DNA of 60,076 bases from Intestinibacillus sp964580155 (GCA_964580155.1 CAZOJP010000006.1:1-60076), one strand, 5' to 3'. Numbered from the stretch's first letter, positions 7,758 to 16,574 are shown. Notes: a model not told the origin generated them from the sequence alone. Numbers and translations are program-made.

Positions 7758-9128
7758 GTGATCCTGAAAACAAAGTTGTTCGGTCATACTTACGAGTTTA
7801 AATCACTCCGGGAAGTCATGGCCAAGGCAAACGAGGAAAAATCCGGCGATAAGCTGGCAGGCATTGCCGCCGAATCGGCAGAAGAAAGAGTCGCTGCAAG
7901 GGTCGTTCTTTCTCATGTTACGCTGAATGAACTGAGAAATACGCCGGCAGTCGATTATGACAAGGATGAGGTCACCCGCATCATTCAGGATGCGGTCAAT
8001 GACACCATCTTCGCGGGTTTCAAAAATATGACGGTCGCGGAGTTCCGCGAATGGCTGCTCGACGAGCAAACGACCCCTGCCATGATTCGTCGCGCATCGC
8101 GCGGACTGACGAGTGAGATCGTGGCGGCTGTATGCAAGCTGATGAGCAACCTGGACCTCATTTATTGCGCGAAGAAGATGCGCGTATCCGCCCATTGTAA
8201 CACGACCATCGGTCTGCCGGGCACATTCTCGTCCCGTCTGCAGCCGAACCATACGACCGATGATCCCAATGGCATTATCGCGTCTGTAATGGAAGGCCTG
8301 TCCCTTGGATGCGGCGACGCGGTTATCGGCCTGAACCCGGTTGATGACTCGCTTGAGAGCGTTGCCCGTGTCCTTAAGATGTTTGACGAATTCAAACAAA
8401 AGTGGGAGGTTCCGACGCAGATTTGCGTACTGGCACACGTCACAACGCAGACGGCTGCCGCGGAAAAACTCGGCGCACCGCTCGACCTGATGTTCCAGTC
8501 GATCGCAGGCTCGCAAAAGGGCAACGAGGCATTCGGTCTGACGGCCGCAATGCTGGATGAAGGTCAGGCGACGATGCTCTCCAAGGGCACCTGCACCGGA
8601 CCGAACGTCATGTATTTTGAGACCGGTCAAGGCTCCGAGCTGTCCTCGGAAGCGCATAACGGCTGGGATCAGGTCACGATGGAAGCGCGTTGCTACGGTT
8701 TTGCAAAGCGGTACAGCCCGTTCCTCGTCAACACGGTCGTCGGATTTATCGGACCGGAGTATCTGTACGATTCCAAGCAGGTTACCCGTGCGGGACTCGA
8801 AGACCATTTCATGGGCAAGCTGACCGGCGTCCCGATGGGCTGCGACGCATGCTATACAAACCACATGAAGGCAGACCAGAACGACATCGAGAATCTGGCA
8901 ACGCTGCTCGTCGCGGCGGGCTGCAACTATGTCATGGGCGTGCCGGAAGGCGACGACTGCATGCTCATGTACCAGTGCACCGGTTATCACGAGGCTGCTG
9001 CGCTGCGCGAAGTATTCGGTCTGCGCCCGATCGCAGAGTTTGATGCTTGGCTGGAAAAGATGGGATTCTCCGAAAACGGCAAGCTGACACCGCGCGCGGG
9101 CGATGCTTCCGTATTTATGAGCAAGTAG
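7758..9128 (+). CDS. eutB: EutB, ethanolamine ammonia-lyase large subunit
   Basis: EutB carries the TIM-barrel active site that splits ethanolamine to acetaldehyde and ammonia by adenosylcobalamin-dependent radical chemistry. The 456-residue length matches the family. Recognisable stretches include NTTIGLPGTFSSRLQPNHT, with the substrate-binding loop, and VMGVPEGDDCMLMYQ near the C-terminus. The start is GTG 7758 after a strong AGAGGTGAAG site. It pairs with eutC 22 bases downstream. The cofactor is made by the operon that begins at 21 kb. A 508-residue antisense frame on the other strand is a codon-bias shadow. Confidence 0.96.
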   Translation: MILKTKLFGHTYEFKSLREVMAKANEEKSGDKLAGIAAESAEERVAARVVLSHVTLNELRNTPAVDYDKDEVTRIIQDAVNDTIFAGFKNMTVAEFREWLLDEQTTPAMIRRASRGLTSEIVAAVCKLMSNLDLIYCAKKMRVSAHCNTTIGLPGTFSSRLQPNHTTDDPNGIIASVMEGLSLGCGDAVIGLNPVDDSLESVARVLKMFDEFKQKWEVPTQICVLAHVTTQTAAAEKLGAPLDLMFQSIAGSQKGNEAFGLTAAMLDEGQATMLSKGTCTGPNVMYFETGQGSELSSEAHNGWDQVTMEARCYGFAKRYSPFLVNTVVGFIGPEYLYDSKQVTRAGLEDHFMGKLTGVPMGCDACYTNHMKADQNDIENLATLLVAAGCNYVMGVPEGDDCMLMYQCTGYHEAAALREVFGLRPIAEFDAWLEKMGFSENGKLTPRAGDASVFMSK

Positions 9129-9150
9129 GAAGGCGAGGTGCACAAACTGT

Positions 9151-10038
9151 ATGGAACAGAAGGATTTAAAAAGCATCATTGAGCAGGTGCTGAGTGAAAT
9201 GAACCTGACCGGCGGAGTTTCGGCATCCGCCCCAGAGCCCGCTTCGTGCGATGACTGTGCCCCCGTGGTTGAGGACGGCTTCATTCCGGATGTCACAGCG
9301 GTGGATATTCGCACGCAGTATCTGGTCAAAAATCCGGAGCATGGCGAAGAATATCTGGAGATTAAGCGTCAGGCACCGTGCCGTCTCGGCATCGGCAAGG
9401 CGGGTGCCCGCTACAAAACCGATCCGCAGCTGCAGTTCCGCGCAGCGCATTCCGCCGCGCAGGATGCTGTTTTCTCCGATGTGGATGCGGAGTTTGTGGA
9501 AAGAATGAACCTGTTCACGGTGCAGACCCAGTGCGACAGCAAGGACGTTTATCTGACCCGCCCTGACCTGGGCCGCAAGCTCAGCGAAGAGGGTGCAAAA
9601 ATTGTAGATGAAAAGTGCAAAAAGAACCCCACGGTTCAGGTTTATGTAGCGGACGGCCTGTCCTCCGCGGCGGTTGCGGCGAATGTAGCCGACCTGCTGC
9701 CCGCGATTGTGCAAGGCCTTGAGAGCTACCGCGTCAATGTGGGCACGCCGTTCTTCGTTAAGTACGGCCGCGTGGGCGTAATGGATCAGATCTCGGAAAT
9801 CACAGGCGCGGAGGTCACCTGCACACTGATCGGCGAGCGTCCGGGTCTCATCACCGCGGAGTCTATGTCCGCGTATATCGCGTATAAGGCAACCGTCGGC
9901 ATGTCTGAGGCGCGCCGCACCGTTGTTTCCAACATTCACAAAAACGGTACAATCCCTGCGGAGGCCGGCGCGCATATCGCAGAGATTATTAAGATCATGC
10001 TCGACAGGAAGGTCAGCGGCACCGATCTGAAACTGTAA
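9151..10038 (+). CDS. eutC: EutC, ethanolamine ammonia-lyase small subunit
   Basis: EutC binds the corrin together with EutB and is needed for assembly and encapsulation. The 295-residue protein starts with an amphipathic helix (residues 3-18, hydrophobic I, I, V, L spaced every three to four), followed by a flexible Ala/Pro-rich linker. This is the pattern of a microcompartment targeting peptide. The body contains KAGARYKT and VYVADGLSSAAVAAN, and the cobalamin-contacting region GERPGLITAESMSAYIAY. It lies directly after eutB and 17 bases before eutL. Confidence 0.95.
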   Translation: MEQKDLKSIIEQVLSEMNLTGGVSASAPEPASCDDCAPVVEDGFIPDVTAVDIRTQYLVKNPEHGEEYLEIKRQAPCRLGIGKAGARYKTDPQLQFRAAHSAAQDAVFSDVDAEFVERMNLFTVQTQCDSKDVYLTRPDLGRKLSEEGAKIVDEKCKKNPTVQVYVADGLSSAAVAANVADLLPAIVQGLESYRVNVGTPFFVKYGRVGVMDQISEITGAEVTCTLIGERPGLITAESMSAYIAYKATVGMSEARRTVVSNIHKNGTIPAEAGAHIAEIIKIMLDRKVSGTDLKL

Positions 10039-10055
10039 GGCAGGGAGGAAAAATC

Positions 10056-10706
10056 ATGAAAAGAGATCCCATTAAAGCAACGGTACTGGCATCTAAGCTT
10101 ATTCCGAACGTCGACCCTGATCTTGCAAAGGAGCTGGGTCTGGAACCGGGGCAGAAATCTCTGGCGCTGCTGACATCGGACTGTGATGATGTTACCTATA
10201 CTGCGCTCGATGAAGCTACCAAGAAGGCGGATGTAAAGGTCGTTTACGCGAAGAGCTTTTACGGCGGCGCGGCAAACGCGAACACCAAGCTCGCCGGCGA
10301 AATCATCGGCATTCTGGCAGGCCCGAACCCGGCTGAGGTCAAGAGCGGCTTGGAAGCCGCGGTCGATGTCATCGAAAACGTGGCGCATTTTATTTCCGCG
10401 AACGAGGATGATTCCATCGCCTACTATGCACACTGCATTTCCCGCACCGGCTCGTATCTGTCGGCAGGTGCAGGCATTGAAGAGGGCGAAGCGCTGGCAT
10501 ACCTCATCGCGCCTCCGCTTGAAGCAATGTATGGCATTGATGCGGCACTCAAGGCCGCGGATGTCCGTATGTGTGTTCTATACGCTCCTCCGAGCGAGAC
10601 CAACTTCGGCGGCGCACTGCTGACCGGCTCGCAGTCCGCTTGCAAGTCTGCTTGCGACGCGTTCGCGGCGGCGGTCGAATTTGTCGCTGACAACCCGCTG
10701 GTCTGA
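10056..10706 (+). CDS. eutL: EutL, trimeric BMC-T shell protein
   Basis: EutL has two fused BMC domains and forms trimers with a gated central pore in the ethanolamine compartment shell. The 216-residue length is typical. Domain 1 runs to about residue 105 and domain 2 from about 110, with FYGGAANANTKLAGEIIGILAGPNPAEV and the later LYAPPSETNFGGALLTGSQ being characteristic of EutL; shorter pieces such as PSETNFGGALL suffice to recognise it. The start at ATG 10056 follows AGGGAGGAA. The 66 bases after it hold a hairpin (10724-10753) before the next shell gene. Confidence 0.94.
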   Translation: MKRDPIKATVLASKLIPNVDPDLAKELGLEPGQKSLALLTSDCDDVTYTALDEATKKADVKVVYAKSFYGGAANANTKLAGEIIGILAGPNPAEVKSGLEAAVDVIENVAHFISANEDDSIAYYAHCISRTGSYLSAGAGIEEGEALAYLIAPPLEAMYGIDAALKAADVRMCVLYAPPSETNFGGALLTGSQSACKSACDAFAAAVEFVADNPLV

Positions 10707-10723
10707 GGAACACCTGAAAACGC

Positions 10724-10753
10724 AGGCGTGCCTCACCCCAATCGGGTGCGCCT
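10724..10753 (+). other. Intergenic hairpin between eutL and the EutK-like gene
   Basis: Outer stem 10724-10728/10749-10753 and inner stem 10734-10738/10744-10748 with a 5-base loop and a 5-base asymmetric bulge. There is no T-run, so it is not an intrinsic terminator; an mRNA processing or stability role is possible but unproven. Confidence 0.4.
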
Positions 10754-10772
10754 AGAGTAATGGAGGTGTTTC

Positions 10773-11405
10773 ATGAAGGCTTTGGGAATGATTGAGGTTT
10801 ACGGCTATCTGGCCGCTGTTGAGGCGCTCGACAGCGCACTCAAGGCGGCAAACGTAAGCCTTCTGGATGTAGTGTGCGTTAAGGGCGGACTGGTATCGGT
10901 GCTTGTGACCGGCGACGTCGGTGCAACAAAGGCGGCGATGGACGCTTCGGCCGCGGCCGCGGAGCGCGTGGGTCAGGTGATTTCCGTGCATGTGATTCCG
11001 CGACCGGCAGACGATATTGCGCGCATGCTCGGCAGCGGTCCGAAGGACGCTGAGCCCCCGCGAAATCCCGATCCGCCCATTGGATCGCCGGAGAGTGCGG
11101 AGATTGCACCGTCGGAAGCAGAACCGGAAACGCCTGCGGCCATCGAACCGCAGGCGCAAGCCACCGAGGAGCTCGTCCCTGAAGCCGAGCCGGACAGTGA
11201 GCCGGACGGCGAGCAGGAGAACGAGCCGGAAATGATCGACCCACGCACACTGACAACGGAGGACATGCAGGAAATGACAGTCTCCCGCCTGCGTGCAATC
11301 GTACGCGGACTGGACGGATGCGGCATGACTCGCAAGGAAATCCGGTATGCGAAAAAAGAAGAGCTGATCGCAGGAATACAAACATTCTGCGAACAGGAGG
11401 GTTGA
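10773..11405 (+). CDS. EutK-like shell protein: BMC domain, acidic linker, C-terminal helical domain
   Basis: Residues 1-86 are a single EutM-type BMC domain ending in VHVIPRP. Residues about 90-160 form a long acidic linker rich in Pro and Glu, predicted to be disordered. The last 45 residues contain VSRLRAIVRGLDG and KKEELIAGI, a pattern like Rho-N or SAP-type helical domains that often bind nucleic acid. E. coli EutK is likewise a BMC domain with an extra C-terminal helical domain, so the role is probably analogous, but the tail is different. It starts at ATG 10773 after GGAGGTG and ends three bases before eutE. Confidence 0.8.
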   Translation: MKALGMIEVYGYLAAVEALDSALKAANVSLLDVVCVKGGLVSVLVTGDVGATKAAMDASAAAAERVGQVISVHVIPRPADDIARMLGSGPKDAEPPRNPDPPIGSPESAEIAPSEAEPETPAAIEPQAQATEELVPEAEPDSEPDGEQENEPEMIDPRTLTTEDMQEMTVSRLRAIVRGLDGCGMTRKEIRYAKKEELIAGIQTFCEQEG

Positions 11406-11408
11406 TGA

Positions 11409-12887
11409 ATGCAGCTATATGATAAAGATTTGCTATCCATGCAGGAGGTTCGGGAGCTGGTCGGCGCTGCCAAGGTTGCACAGGCCGAGCTGGCGCAGTT
11501 GAGCCAGGATGGTGTGGATCGAATCGTGAAGGCCATTGCGCACGCAGGTGTGCGCAATGCACGCCGTTTGGCACAGATGGCAAACGAGGATACCGGCTTC
11601 GGCATCGTCGAAGATAAAATCATCAAGAATGTGTTTGCAAGCCGCGGTGTTTACGAGCACATTAAGGATATGAAGACCATTGGCGTGATTGAGCGCGATG
11701 AGGAAAACAAAACCTTCGCAATCGCGGCACCGGTCGGCGTTATCGCGGGACTGGTTCCGTCGACAAACCCGACCTCCACCGTGCTGTACAAGGCGGAAAT
11801 CGCAATCAAAGCGGGCAACGCAATCGTCTTTTCTCCGCACCCGAGCGCGTTGCGCTGCATCCGCGAGACGGTCAAGGTCGTGCGCCAGGCAATCTCGGAG
11901 GCGGGCGGAAATGAGAATCTGGTTTCCTGCATTTCAATCCCGACAATGCAGGCGACCGACAACCTGATGAAGCACCCGGACACCGCCATGATCCTTGCGA
12001 CCGGCGGCAGCGCAATGGTTCGGGCGGCGTATTCCTCGGGCACTCCGGCAATCGGCGTAGGCCCCGGCAACGGCCCGGCCTATATCGAAAAGACCGCGGA
12101 TATTCCGCTTGCCGTCAAGCGCATCATGGACTCCAAGACGTTCGATAACGGCACGATTTGTGCGTCCGAACAGTCTGTCATCTGCGACTGCGATATGCGC
12201 GAAACCGTGCAGTCCGAGATGGAGCGTCAGGGCGCGTATTTCCTCAACGCAGAGGAGCGTACAAAGCTCGGCAAGTATATCCTGCGTGCAAACGGCACAA
12301 TGAATCCGGAAATCGTCGGCCGCTCAGCCCAGACCATTGCGAAGCTGGCAGGGCTTGATATTCCGGATAGCACACGCGTGCTCGTCGCGGAAGAAAATGG
12401 CGTAGGGCGCGGTCATCCGTACTCAAACGAAAAACTGGCACCTATCCTCGCGTTTTTTACGGAGGAAAACTACGAAGCGGTCTGCGAGCGCTGCTGTGAG
12501 GTGCTGCACTATGAGGGCGCAGGGCATACCTTCTCCATGCACACGAAGGACAACAAGATGGTCGAGTATTTTGCCGCCCGCGTTCCGGCCTCGCGCATTG
12601 TGGTTAACACACCGTCCACCCTCGGCGGCATCGGCGCAAGCACGGCCTTGATGCCCTCGCTGACGCTCGGATGCGGTGCGATCGGCGGCTCGGCAACGAG
12701 CGAAAACGTCGGCCCGATGCAGCTTCTCAACCTGCGCCATGTCGCGTATGGTCTGCTGGAGTTGGAAGACATCAGAAACGATGCGCCCGATTGCTCGGAA
12801 GGGATCTGCCGTGTGAATGAGCAGATTGATACCATTCAGATCGACGAGATCGTCAAGAAAATTATCGAACGGCTTCAGTCCGTCTAA
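11409..12887 (+). CDS. eutE: EutE, CoA-acylating acetaldehyde dehydrogenase
   Basis: EutE oxidises acetaldehyde to acetyl-CoA with NAD+ and CoA inside the compartment. The 492-residue protein is in the aldehyde dehydrogenase superfamily. The cofactor region contains PVGVIAGLVPSTNPTST near residue 115, and the catalytic cysteine lies in DNGTICASEQSV near residue 255. The first 20 residues form a helix that may act as a packaging signal. The start at ATG 11409 follows CAGGAGGG. Its product is taken by PduL, and the NADH it makes is recycled by EutG. Confidence 0.94.
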   Translation: MQLYDKDLLSMQEVRELVGAAKVAQAELAQLSQDGVDRIVKAIAHAGVRNARRLAQMANEDTGFGIVEDKIIKNVFASRGVYEHIKDMKTIGVIERDEENKTFAIAAPVGVIAGLVPSTNPTSTVLYKAEIAIKAGNAIVFSPHPSALRCIRETVKVVRQAISEAGGNENLVSCISIPTMQATDNLMKHPDTAMILATGGSAMVRAAYSSGTPAIGVGPGNGPAYIEKTADIPLAVKRIMDSKTFDNGTICASEQSVICDCDMRETVQSEMERQGAYFLNAEERTKLGKYILRANGTMNPEIVGRSAQTIAKLAGLDIPDSTRVLVAEENGVGRGHPYSNEKLAPILAFFTEENYEAVCERCCEVLHYEGAGHTFSMHTKDNKMVEYFAARVPASRIVVNTPSTLGGIGASTALMPSLTLGCGAIGGSATSENVGPMQLLNLRHVAYGLLELEDIRNDAPDCSEGICRVNEQIDTIQIDEIVKKIIERLQSV

Positions 12888-12905
12888 TCAGAGGAGGATT
12901 TTAAT

Positions 12906-13190
12906 ATGGCAACGATGCAGGCGTTAGGCATGATCGAGACCAAGGGTCTCGTAGCTGCCGTTGAGGCAGCGGATGCAATGGTCAAGGCGGCAAACGTCAC
13001 CCTGATCGGTAAGGTGCACGTCGGCGGCGGCTTGGTCACGGTGATGGTGCGCGGCGATGTCGGCGCGGTCAAGGCGGCAACCGATGCAGGCGCTGCGGCA
13101 GCAGAGCGCGTTGGCGATCTGGTCTCCGTGCATGTTATCCCGCGTCCGCATGAGGAAGTGGAATATATTCTGCCCTCGCTGGATCAGTAA
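12906..13190 (+). CDS. eutM: EutM, hexameric shell protein, copy 1
   Basis: A 94-residue canonical BMC-H shell protein that tiles the facets of the compartment. It has the family's opening ALGMIETKGLVAAVEAADAM, the pore-loop HVGGG near residue 38-42, and the closing VHVIPRPHEEVE. The start at ATG 12906 follows GAGGAGGA. It is followed 14 bases later by a second copy that differs at only seven of 94 residues. Confidence 0.96.
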   Translation: MATMQALGMIETKGLVAAVEAADAMVKAANVTLIGKVHVGGGLVTVMVRGDVGAVKAATDAGAAAAERVGDLVSVHVIPRPHEEVEYILPSLDQ

Positions 13191-13204
13191 AGGAGCGTAT
13201 TATT

Positions 13205-13489
13205 ATGGCAGCAATGCAGGCATTAGGCATGATTGAGACCAAGGGTCTCATCGCTTCCGTCGAAGCGGCGGATGCAATGGTCAAGGCGGCAAATGTCACC
13301 CTGATCGGTAAGGTACACGTCGGCGGCGGCCTGGTCACGGTGATGGTGCGCGGCGACGTCGGTGCGGTCAAGGCTGCGACCGATGCAGGCGCTGCAGCAG
13401 CAGAGCGCGTCGGCGAGCTCATCTCTGTGCACGTGATTCCGCGTCCGCATGAAGAGGTCGAGTATATCCTGCCTTCGCTCGAAAAGTAA
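13205..13489 (+). CDS. eutM: EutM, hexameric shell protein, copy 2
   Basis: This is a tandem duplicate of the preceding gene: 94 residues, differing at residues 3, 16, 18, 71, 73, 93 and 94, all conservative or near the ends. The pore loop HVGGG is unchanged, so selectivity should be the same; the changes could alter edge contacts or simply reflect drift. The ribosome binding site AAGGAG lies eight bases before ATG 13205. Two copies may raise the dose of the main facet protein or allow mixed hexamers. Confidence 0.96.
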   Translation: MAAMQALGMIETKGLIASVEAADAMVKAANVTLIGKVHVGGGLVTVMVRGDVGAVKAATDAGAAAAERVGELISVHVIPRPHEEVEYILPSLEK

Positions 13490-13537
13490 TCTACAGGTCT
13501 TGCGACCAAACCATTTCGGATGAAGGGGGTGTAGCGC

Positions 13538-14317
13538 TTGAAGGTCATTACAGAGGCGATCCTGCGGGATGAGCTGCGCAATGAGCAGCCGGAAACCTAT
13601 TATATTCCGGAGGGCAAGATCCTCTCACCCGCCGCACGGGAATATCTTCAGCAGCGCAAAATCAAAATTTCCAAGGGCTCTGCGCTTAAAATCGTGGCAA
13701 CCGAAGTGCCCCCGATGCCTACCGTCGACCTGCCGCAGCAGCCGCAGGTCGCGGAGGCACCCCGCCCCAAGTTTGTGGATCATGAGACAGGCGCCTTCTA
13801 CCTTGAAAAGCCCGAGCACATGACCCACCTGCACGGAAACGTGCTTGTTCCCAAAAGCCATCCGCACATCCTGTTTCGCGGCAAGCTGGACAGCTTGCAG
13901 GCACTGATCGTGCTCGATCAGGTGCAGCTTGCAGCGGATGGAAACGAAAAACTGGTGGCGGATCTCGGCAGTATTTTGGATGTCCTGCGCGAGATGATGC
14001 GCTGCGATGTGCTGGATGAGCCGTTCGCAAACGAGCTGATTATCGGCTTCACCCACGCGGAGCTGCGTGCGCGCTCGCACGATCCCATGAAATATTACAA
14101 TATACAGCCCATGGTTCTGCCCGACTATACAATGGGTCTGGCGTACGCCCTCCTCAACCAGCTCCGCACCACGGTGCGTGAGACCGAGGTCGCCGCATCG
14201 ACAGCGTTCCGTGACGGACTCAAATGCACGCGCAAAGATATCATTGAGGAGCTCAATCGCCTGTCCAGCGCGGTGCACATTATGATGTGCCGATACCTGG
14301 CGGGGGAGTATAAGTGA
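13538..14317 (+). CDS. eutT: EutT, cobalamin adenosyltransferase
   Basis: EutT transfers the adenosyl group of ATP to cob(I)alamin for use by EutBC. Residues 1-45 form a small module ending in LSPAAREYLQQRKIKI. From about residue 90 the adenosyltransferase core begins with EHMTHLHGN, then FRGKLDSLQA. The CCxxC metal motif of Salmonella EutT is absent, which fits the second EutT class reported from Listeria and other Firmicutes that works without the metal. The start is TTG 13538, eight bases after AAGGGGG. It stands between the eutM pair and pduL. Confidence 0.9.
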   Translation: MKVITEAILRDELRNEQPETYYIPEGKILSPAAREYLQQRKIKISKGSALKIVATEVPPMPTVDLPQQPQVAEAPRPKFVDHETGAFYLEKPEHMTHLHGNVLVPKSHPHILFRGKLDSLQALIVLDQVQLAADGNEKLVADLGSILDVLREMMRCDVLDEPFANELIIGFTHAELRARSHDPMKYYNIQPMVLPDYTMGLAYALLNQLRTTVRETEVAASTAFRDGLKCTRKDIIEELNRLSSAVHIMMCRYLAGEYK

Positions 14318-14325
14318 GGTAGACT

Positions 14326-14955
14326 ATGGAGTCAATCGTCAATAAGGTCTGGGAAGCGATTCTGCGCGCCCGGCTGGTCGAGGTCGAGGTCTCCGCGCGC
14401 CATGCGCACCTGTCACCGGCGGATCTTGCCACCTTGTTCGGTCCGGATGCCGCGCTGATTCCCAAGCGTCCGCTGTCACAGCCCGGGCAGTTCCTGTCCG
14501 AGCAGCGCGTGACAATCGCCGGACCCAAGGGCCGCATGGAGCGCACCGCGATCCTCGGCCCGGTTCGCTCGGCAACGCAGGTCGAGCTGTCGCAGAGCGA
14601 CTGCGTAAAGCTCGGCATCAAGGCGCCGGTTCGCGAATCGGGCAGCGTGACAGGCTCGGGTGTGTGCACAATCGAAGGCCCTTGTGGCTCGATTGAAATC
14701 GCCGAGGGCGCGATTATCGCACACAATCATGTGCATTTAACACCTGAGGTTGCGCATATGATGCAGGTGCATGATAAGCAGCATGTGCGTGTGCAGGTGC
14801 TGACCGAGCGCCCTGTCACCTTTGATGACGTGATCATTCGTGTCAGTGAAAAATTTCGCTGCAAAATGCACATTGATTTCGATGAAGCAAATGCCGCGCT
14901 TGTCAGCGGATTTACGCTCGGCCGCATCATCACTTCAGACAAAAATTCATCTTAA
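14326..14955 (+). CDS. pduL: PduL-type phosphate acyltransferase
   Basis: PduL converts acetyl-CoA and phosphate to acetyl phosphate and frees CoA inside the compartment; here it replaces EutD. The 209-residue protein has the two metal-binding histidine sets of the family: SARHAHLS near residue 26 and AHNHVHLTP near residue 130. The N-terminal stretch (residues 1-16, IVNKVWEAILRA) is an amphipathic helix of the packaging type. The start at ATG 14326 is nine bases after the eutT stop, following GAGGTAG. eutJ follows. Confidence 0.93.
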   Translation: MESIVNKVWEAILRARLVEVEVSARHAHLSPADLATLFGPDAALIPKRPLSQPGQFLSEQRVTIAGPKGRMERTAILGPVRSATQVELSQSDCVKLGIKAPVRESGSVTGSGVCTIEGPCGSIEIAEGAIIAHNHVHLTPEVAHMMQVHDKQHVRVQVLTERPVTFDDVIIRVSEKFRCKMHIDFDEANAALVSGFTLGRIITSDKNSS

Positions 14956-14984
14956 AAATCGCAAAGGAGCGTTTGAATAGAGCT

Positions 14985-15803
14985 ATGATGGATCTGGAAC
15001 GTGTTAACGCCTATATGGCGCGGGTGGAGAAGTCTGAAAAGCATACCTTTAAGCCCGTTACCAAGAAGCTCAAGGTCGGCGTCGACCTTGGTACAGCGTA
15101 CATCGTCCTGGTCGTGCTGGACGAAGAGAACAATCCGATCGCCTGCGAAAAGCAGGCGGCGAACGTCCTCAAGGACGGCGTAGTCATCGATTATTCAGGC
15201 GCGCTGCGCATTGTAAAAGAGCTCAAAACAAGGCTGGAAGAGCGCCTTGGCACAGAGCTTTTGAATTGCGCCATCGCAATGCCGGCCGGCACAGAGTCCA
15301 GCGCCCGCACCCACCAATATGTGGCGGAGGGCGCGGGCTTTGAGGTCACGACAATTCTCGACGAGCCTTCTGCCGCCAATGCAATCTATCAGATTCAGGA
15401 CGGCGTGGTCGTCGATATCGGCGGCGGCACCACCGGACTTGCAATTTTGCGAGACGGCAAGGTCGTGCGCACCGAGGATGAGCCGACCGGCGGCACGCAT
15501 TTGTCGCTGGTGCTTGCGGGCAACTATCACATCCCGTTTGCGGAAGCGGAGGCGATGAAGCAGGATTATGCGCGTCATCGCGAGATTCTGCCGATCGTCA
15601 GACCGGTTATCGAAAAAATGGCGTACATTGTGCGCCGTTATGTAGACAAGGACTCTGCCGACACAATCTATCTGTGCGGCGGCACCTGCTGCTTAACGGG
15701 CATCGAAACCGTTTTTGAGAAAGAAACCGGCATACACACCGTGAAGCCCGCAAATCCGTTCCTCGTGACACCTGTTGGCATCGCAATAAACTGCAAAGCA
15801 TAA
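14985..15803 (+). CDS. eutJ: EutJ, Hsp70-like chaperonin of the eut locus
   Basis: EutJ is an actin/Hsp70-fold protein of uncertain function, thought to help assembly or reactivation of compartment enzymes. The protein has a phosphate-1 loop GVDLGTAYIVL near residue 30, phosphate-2 loop DIGGGTTGLAI near 145 and an adenosine-motif-like LCGGTCCLTGI near 225. Three starts are possible: TTG 14973 (three bases after AAAGGAG), ATG 14985 and ATG 14988. ATG 14985 is given because the conserved DLERVNAYM segment follows at once, but the spacing from the ribosome binding site is long. It precedes an unnamed eut gene. Confidence 0.88.
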   Translation: MMDLERVNAYMARVEKSEKHTFKPVTKKLKVGVDLGTAYIVLVVLDEENNPIACEKQAANVLKDGVVIDYSGALRIVKELKTRLEERLGTELLNCAIAMPAGTESSARTHQYVAEGAGFEVTTILDEPSAANAIYQIQDGVVVDIGGGTTGLAILRDGKVVRTEDEPTGGTHLSLVLAGNYHIPFAEAEAMKQDYARHREILPIVRPVIEKMAYIVRRYVDKDSADTIYLCGGTCCLTGIETVFEKETGIHTVKPANPFLVTPVGIAINCKA

Positions 15804-15836
15804 TCCTTAAGTACCTTTCGGAAAGGAGGGGATCGC

Positions 15837-16574
15837 ATGGATTTTGATGCACTGGTAAATGAAATTGCCGCGCGTGTTGCCGCTAAATTAGAGGAAAGCG
15901 CGGAAAGCGTTGTCGTGTGCGACGACAAGCCGCGCCTGCTGATTTTGACGCAGGAGCACGGAGATTTATGCCATACCATGCTCGAAAGCGACCGGCTTGG
16001 TGCATATTATCACACCGAATGCGCGCTGCTTCAAGAGTATGACTGCGATCCGGCATCATACGAAGCCGTGATCCTGTATAACTTGACAAACGAAGCGCTG
16101 GGAAAGCTGGCAGGCGGCGTATGTGATACACCGTTTACCACGCTGGCGCAGAAGCTGCTGTTGGCGGGTAAGAAAATCTTTGTTCCGGCGGAGGAAATCG
16201 AGCTTTATCAGTATGAGAAGACCGCGCCCCCCGTGTACTATGACATGATGGAGGGCAAGCTGGCATTCCTGAAATCCGCCGGCTTGACCGTTTGTGCAGG
16301 CGCGCAGCTCGAGTCCGCGATTTTGGGAGGCGAGTGCACGACGGCAGCCGCCCCGCAGCAAGCGGAAACGGTGAGCGCGGAGCATGCTGCGCCTGAAGCG
16401 GCATGCGCGGCTTCGGTCGAGGTGACGGTATCCAAGCGGGTGCTGTCAGAAAAAGACATGATCGCCGCATGCCGGCCCGGGGTAACGGTGCTGCGTGTGC
16501 AGCACAATGCAATTGTCACCGACCTCGCACGCGATTATGCAAAAATGCGTCGAATCGAGATCGTTCGCAGCTAA
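15837..16574 (+). CDS. Conserved ethanolamine-locus protein of unknown function
   Basis: A 245-residue protein of the kind found between eutJ and eutN in Firmicute eut and pdu loci; no function is known to me. Residues 1-20 form an amphipathic helix like a packaging peptide. Residues 45-165 have an alternating alpha/beta pattern with LLILTQEHG and VILYNLTN, suggestive of a flavodoxin-like or Rossmann-like core. A low-complexity Ala/Glu linker follows. The last 45 residues (VLSEKDMIAACRPG, then IVTDLARDYAKMRRIEI) resemble the N-terminal module of EutT in this window. This suggests a shared docking domain. The ATG follows GGAAAGGAGG. Confidence 0.72.
   Translation: MDFDALVNEIAARVAAKLEESAESVVVCDDKPRLLILTQEHGDLCHTMLESDRLGAYYHTECALLQEYDCDPASYEAVILYNLTNEALGKLAGGVCDTPFTTLAQKLLLAGKKIFVPAEEIELYQYEKTAPPVYYDMMEGKLAFLKSAGLTVCAGAQLESAILGGECTTAAAPQQAETVSAEHAAPEAACAASVEVTVSKRVLSEKDMIAACRPGVTVLRVQHNAIVTDLARDYAKMRRIEIVRS

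Noticed and set aside
6276..7787. 503-codon open frame on the minus strand across eutA
   Set aside because: It mirrors eutA, is rich in residues expected from reverse reading of GC-biased codons, and has no ribosome binding site or family.
7803..9329. 508-codon open frame on the minus strand across eutB
   Set aside because: eutB is certain on the + strand; this is a codon-bias shadow.
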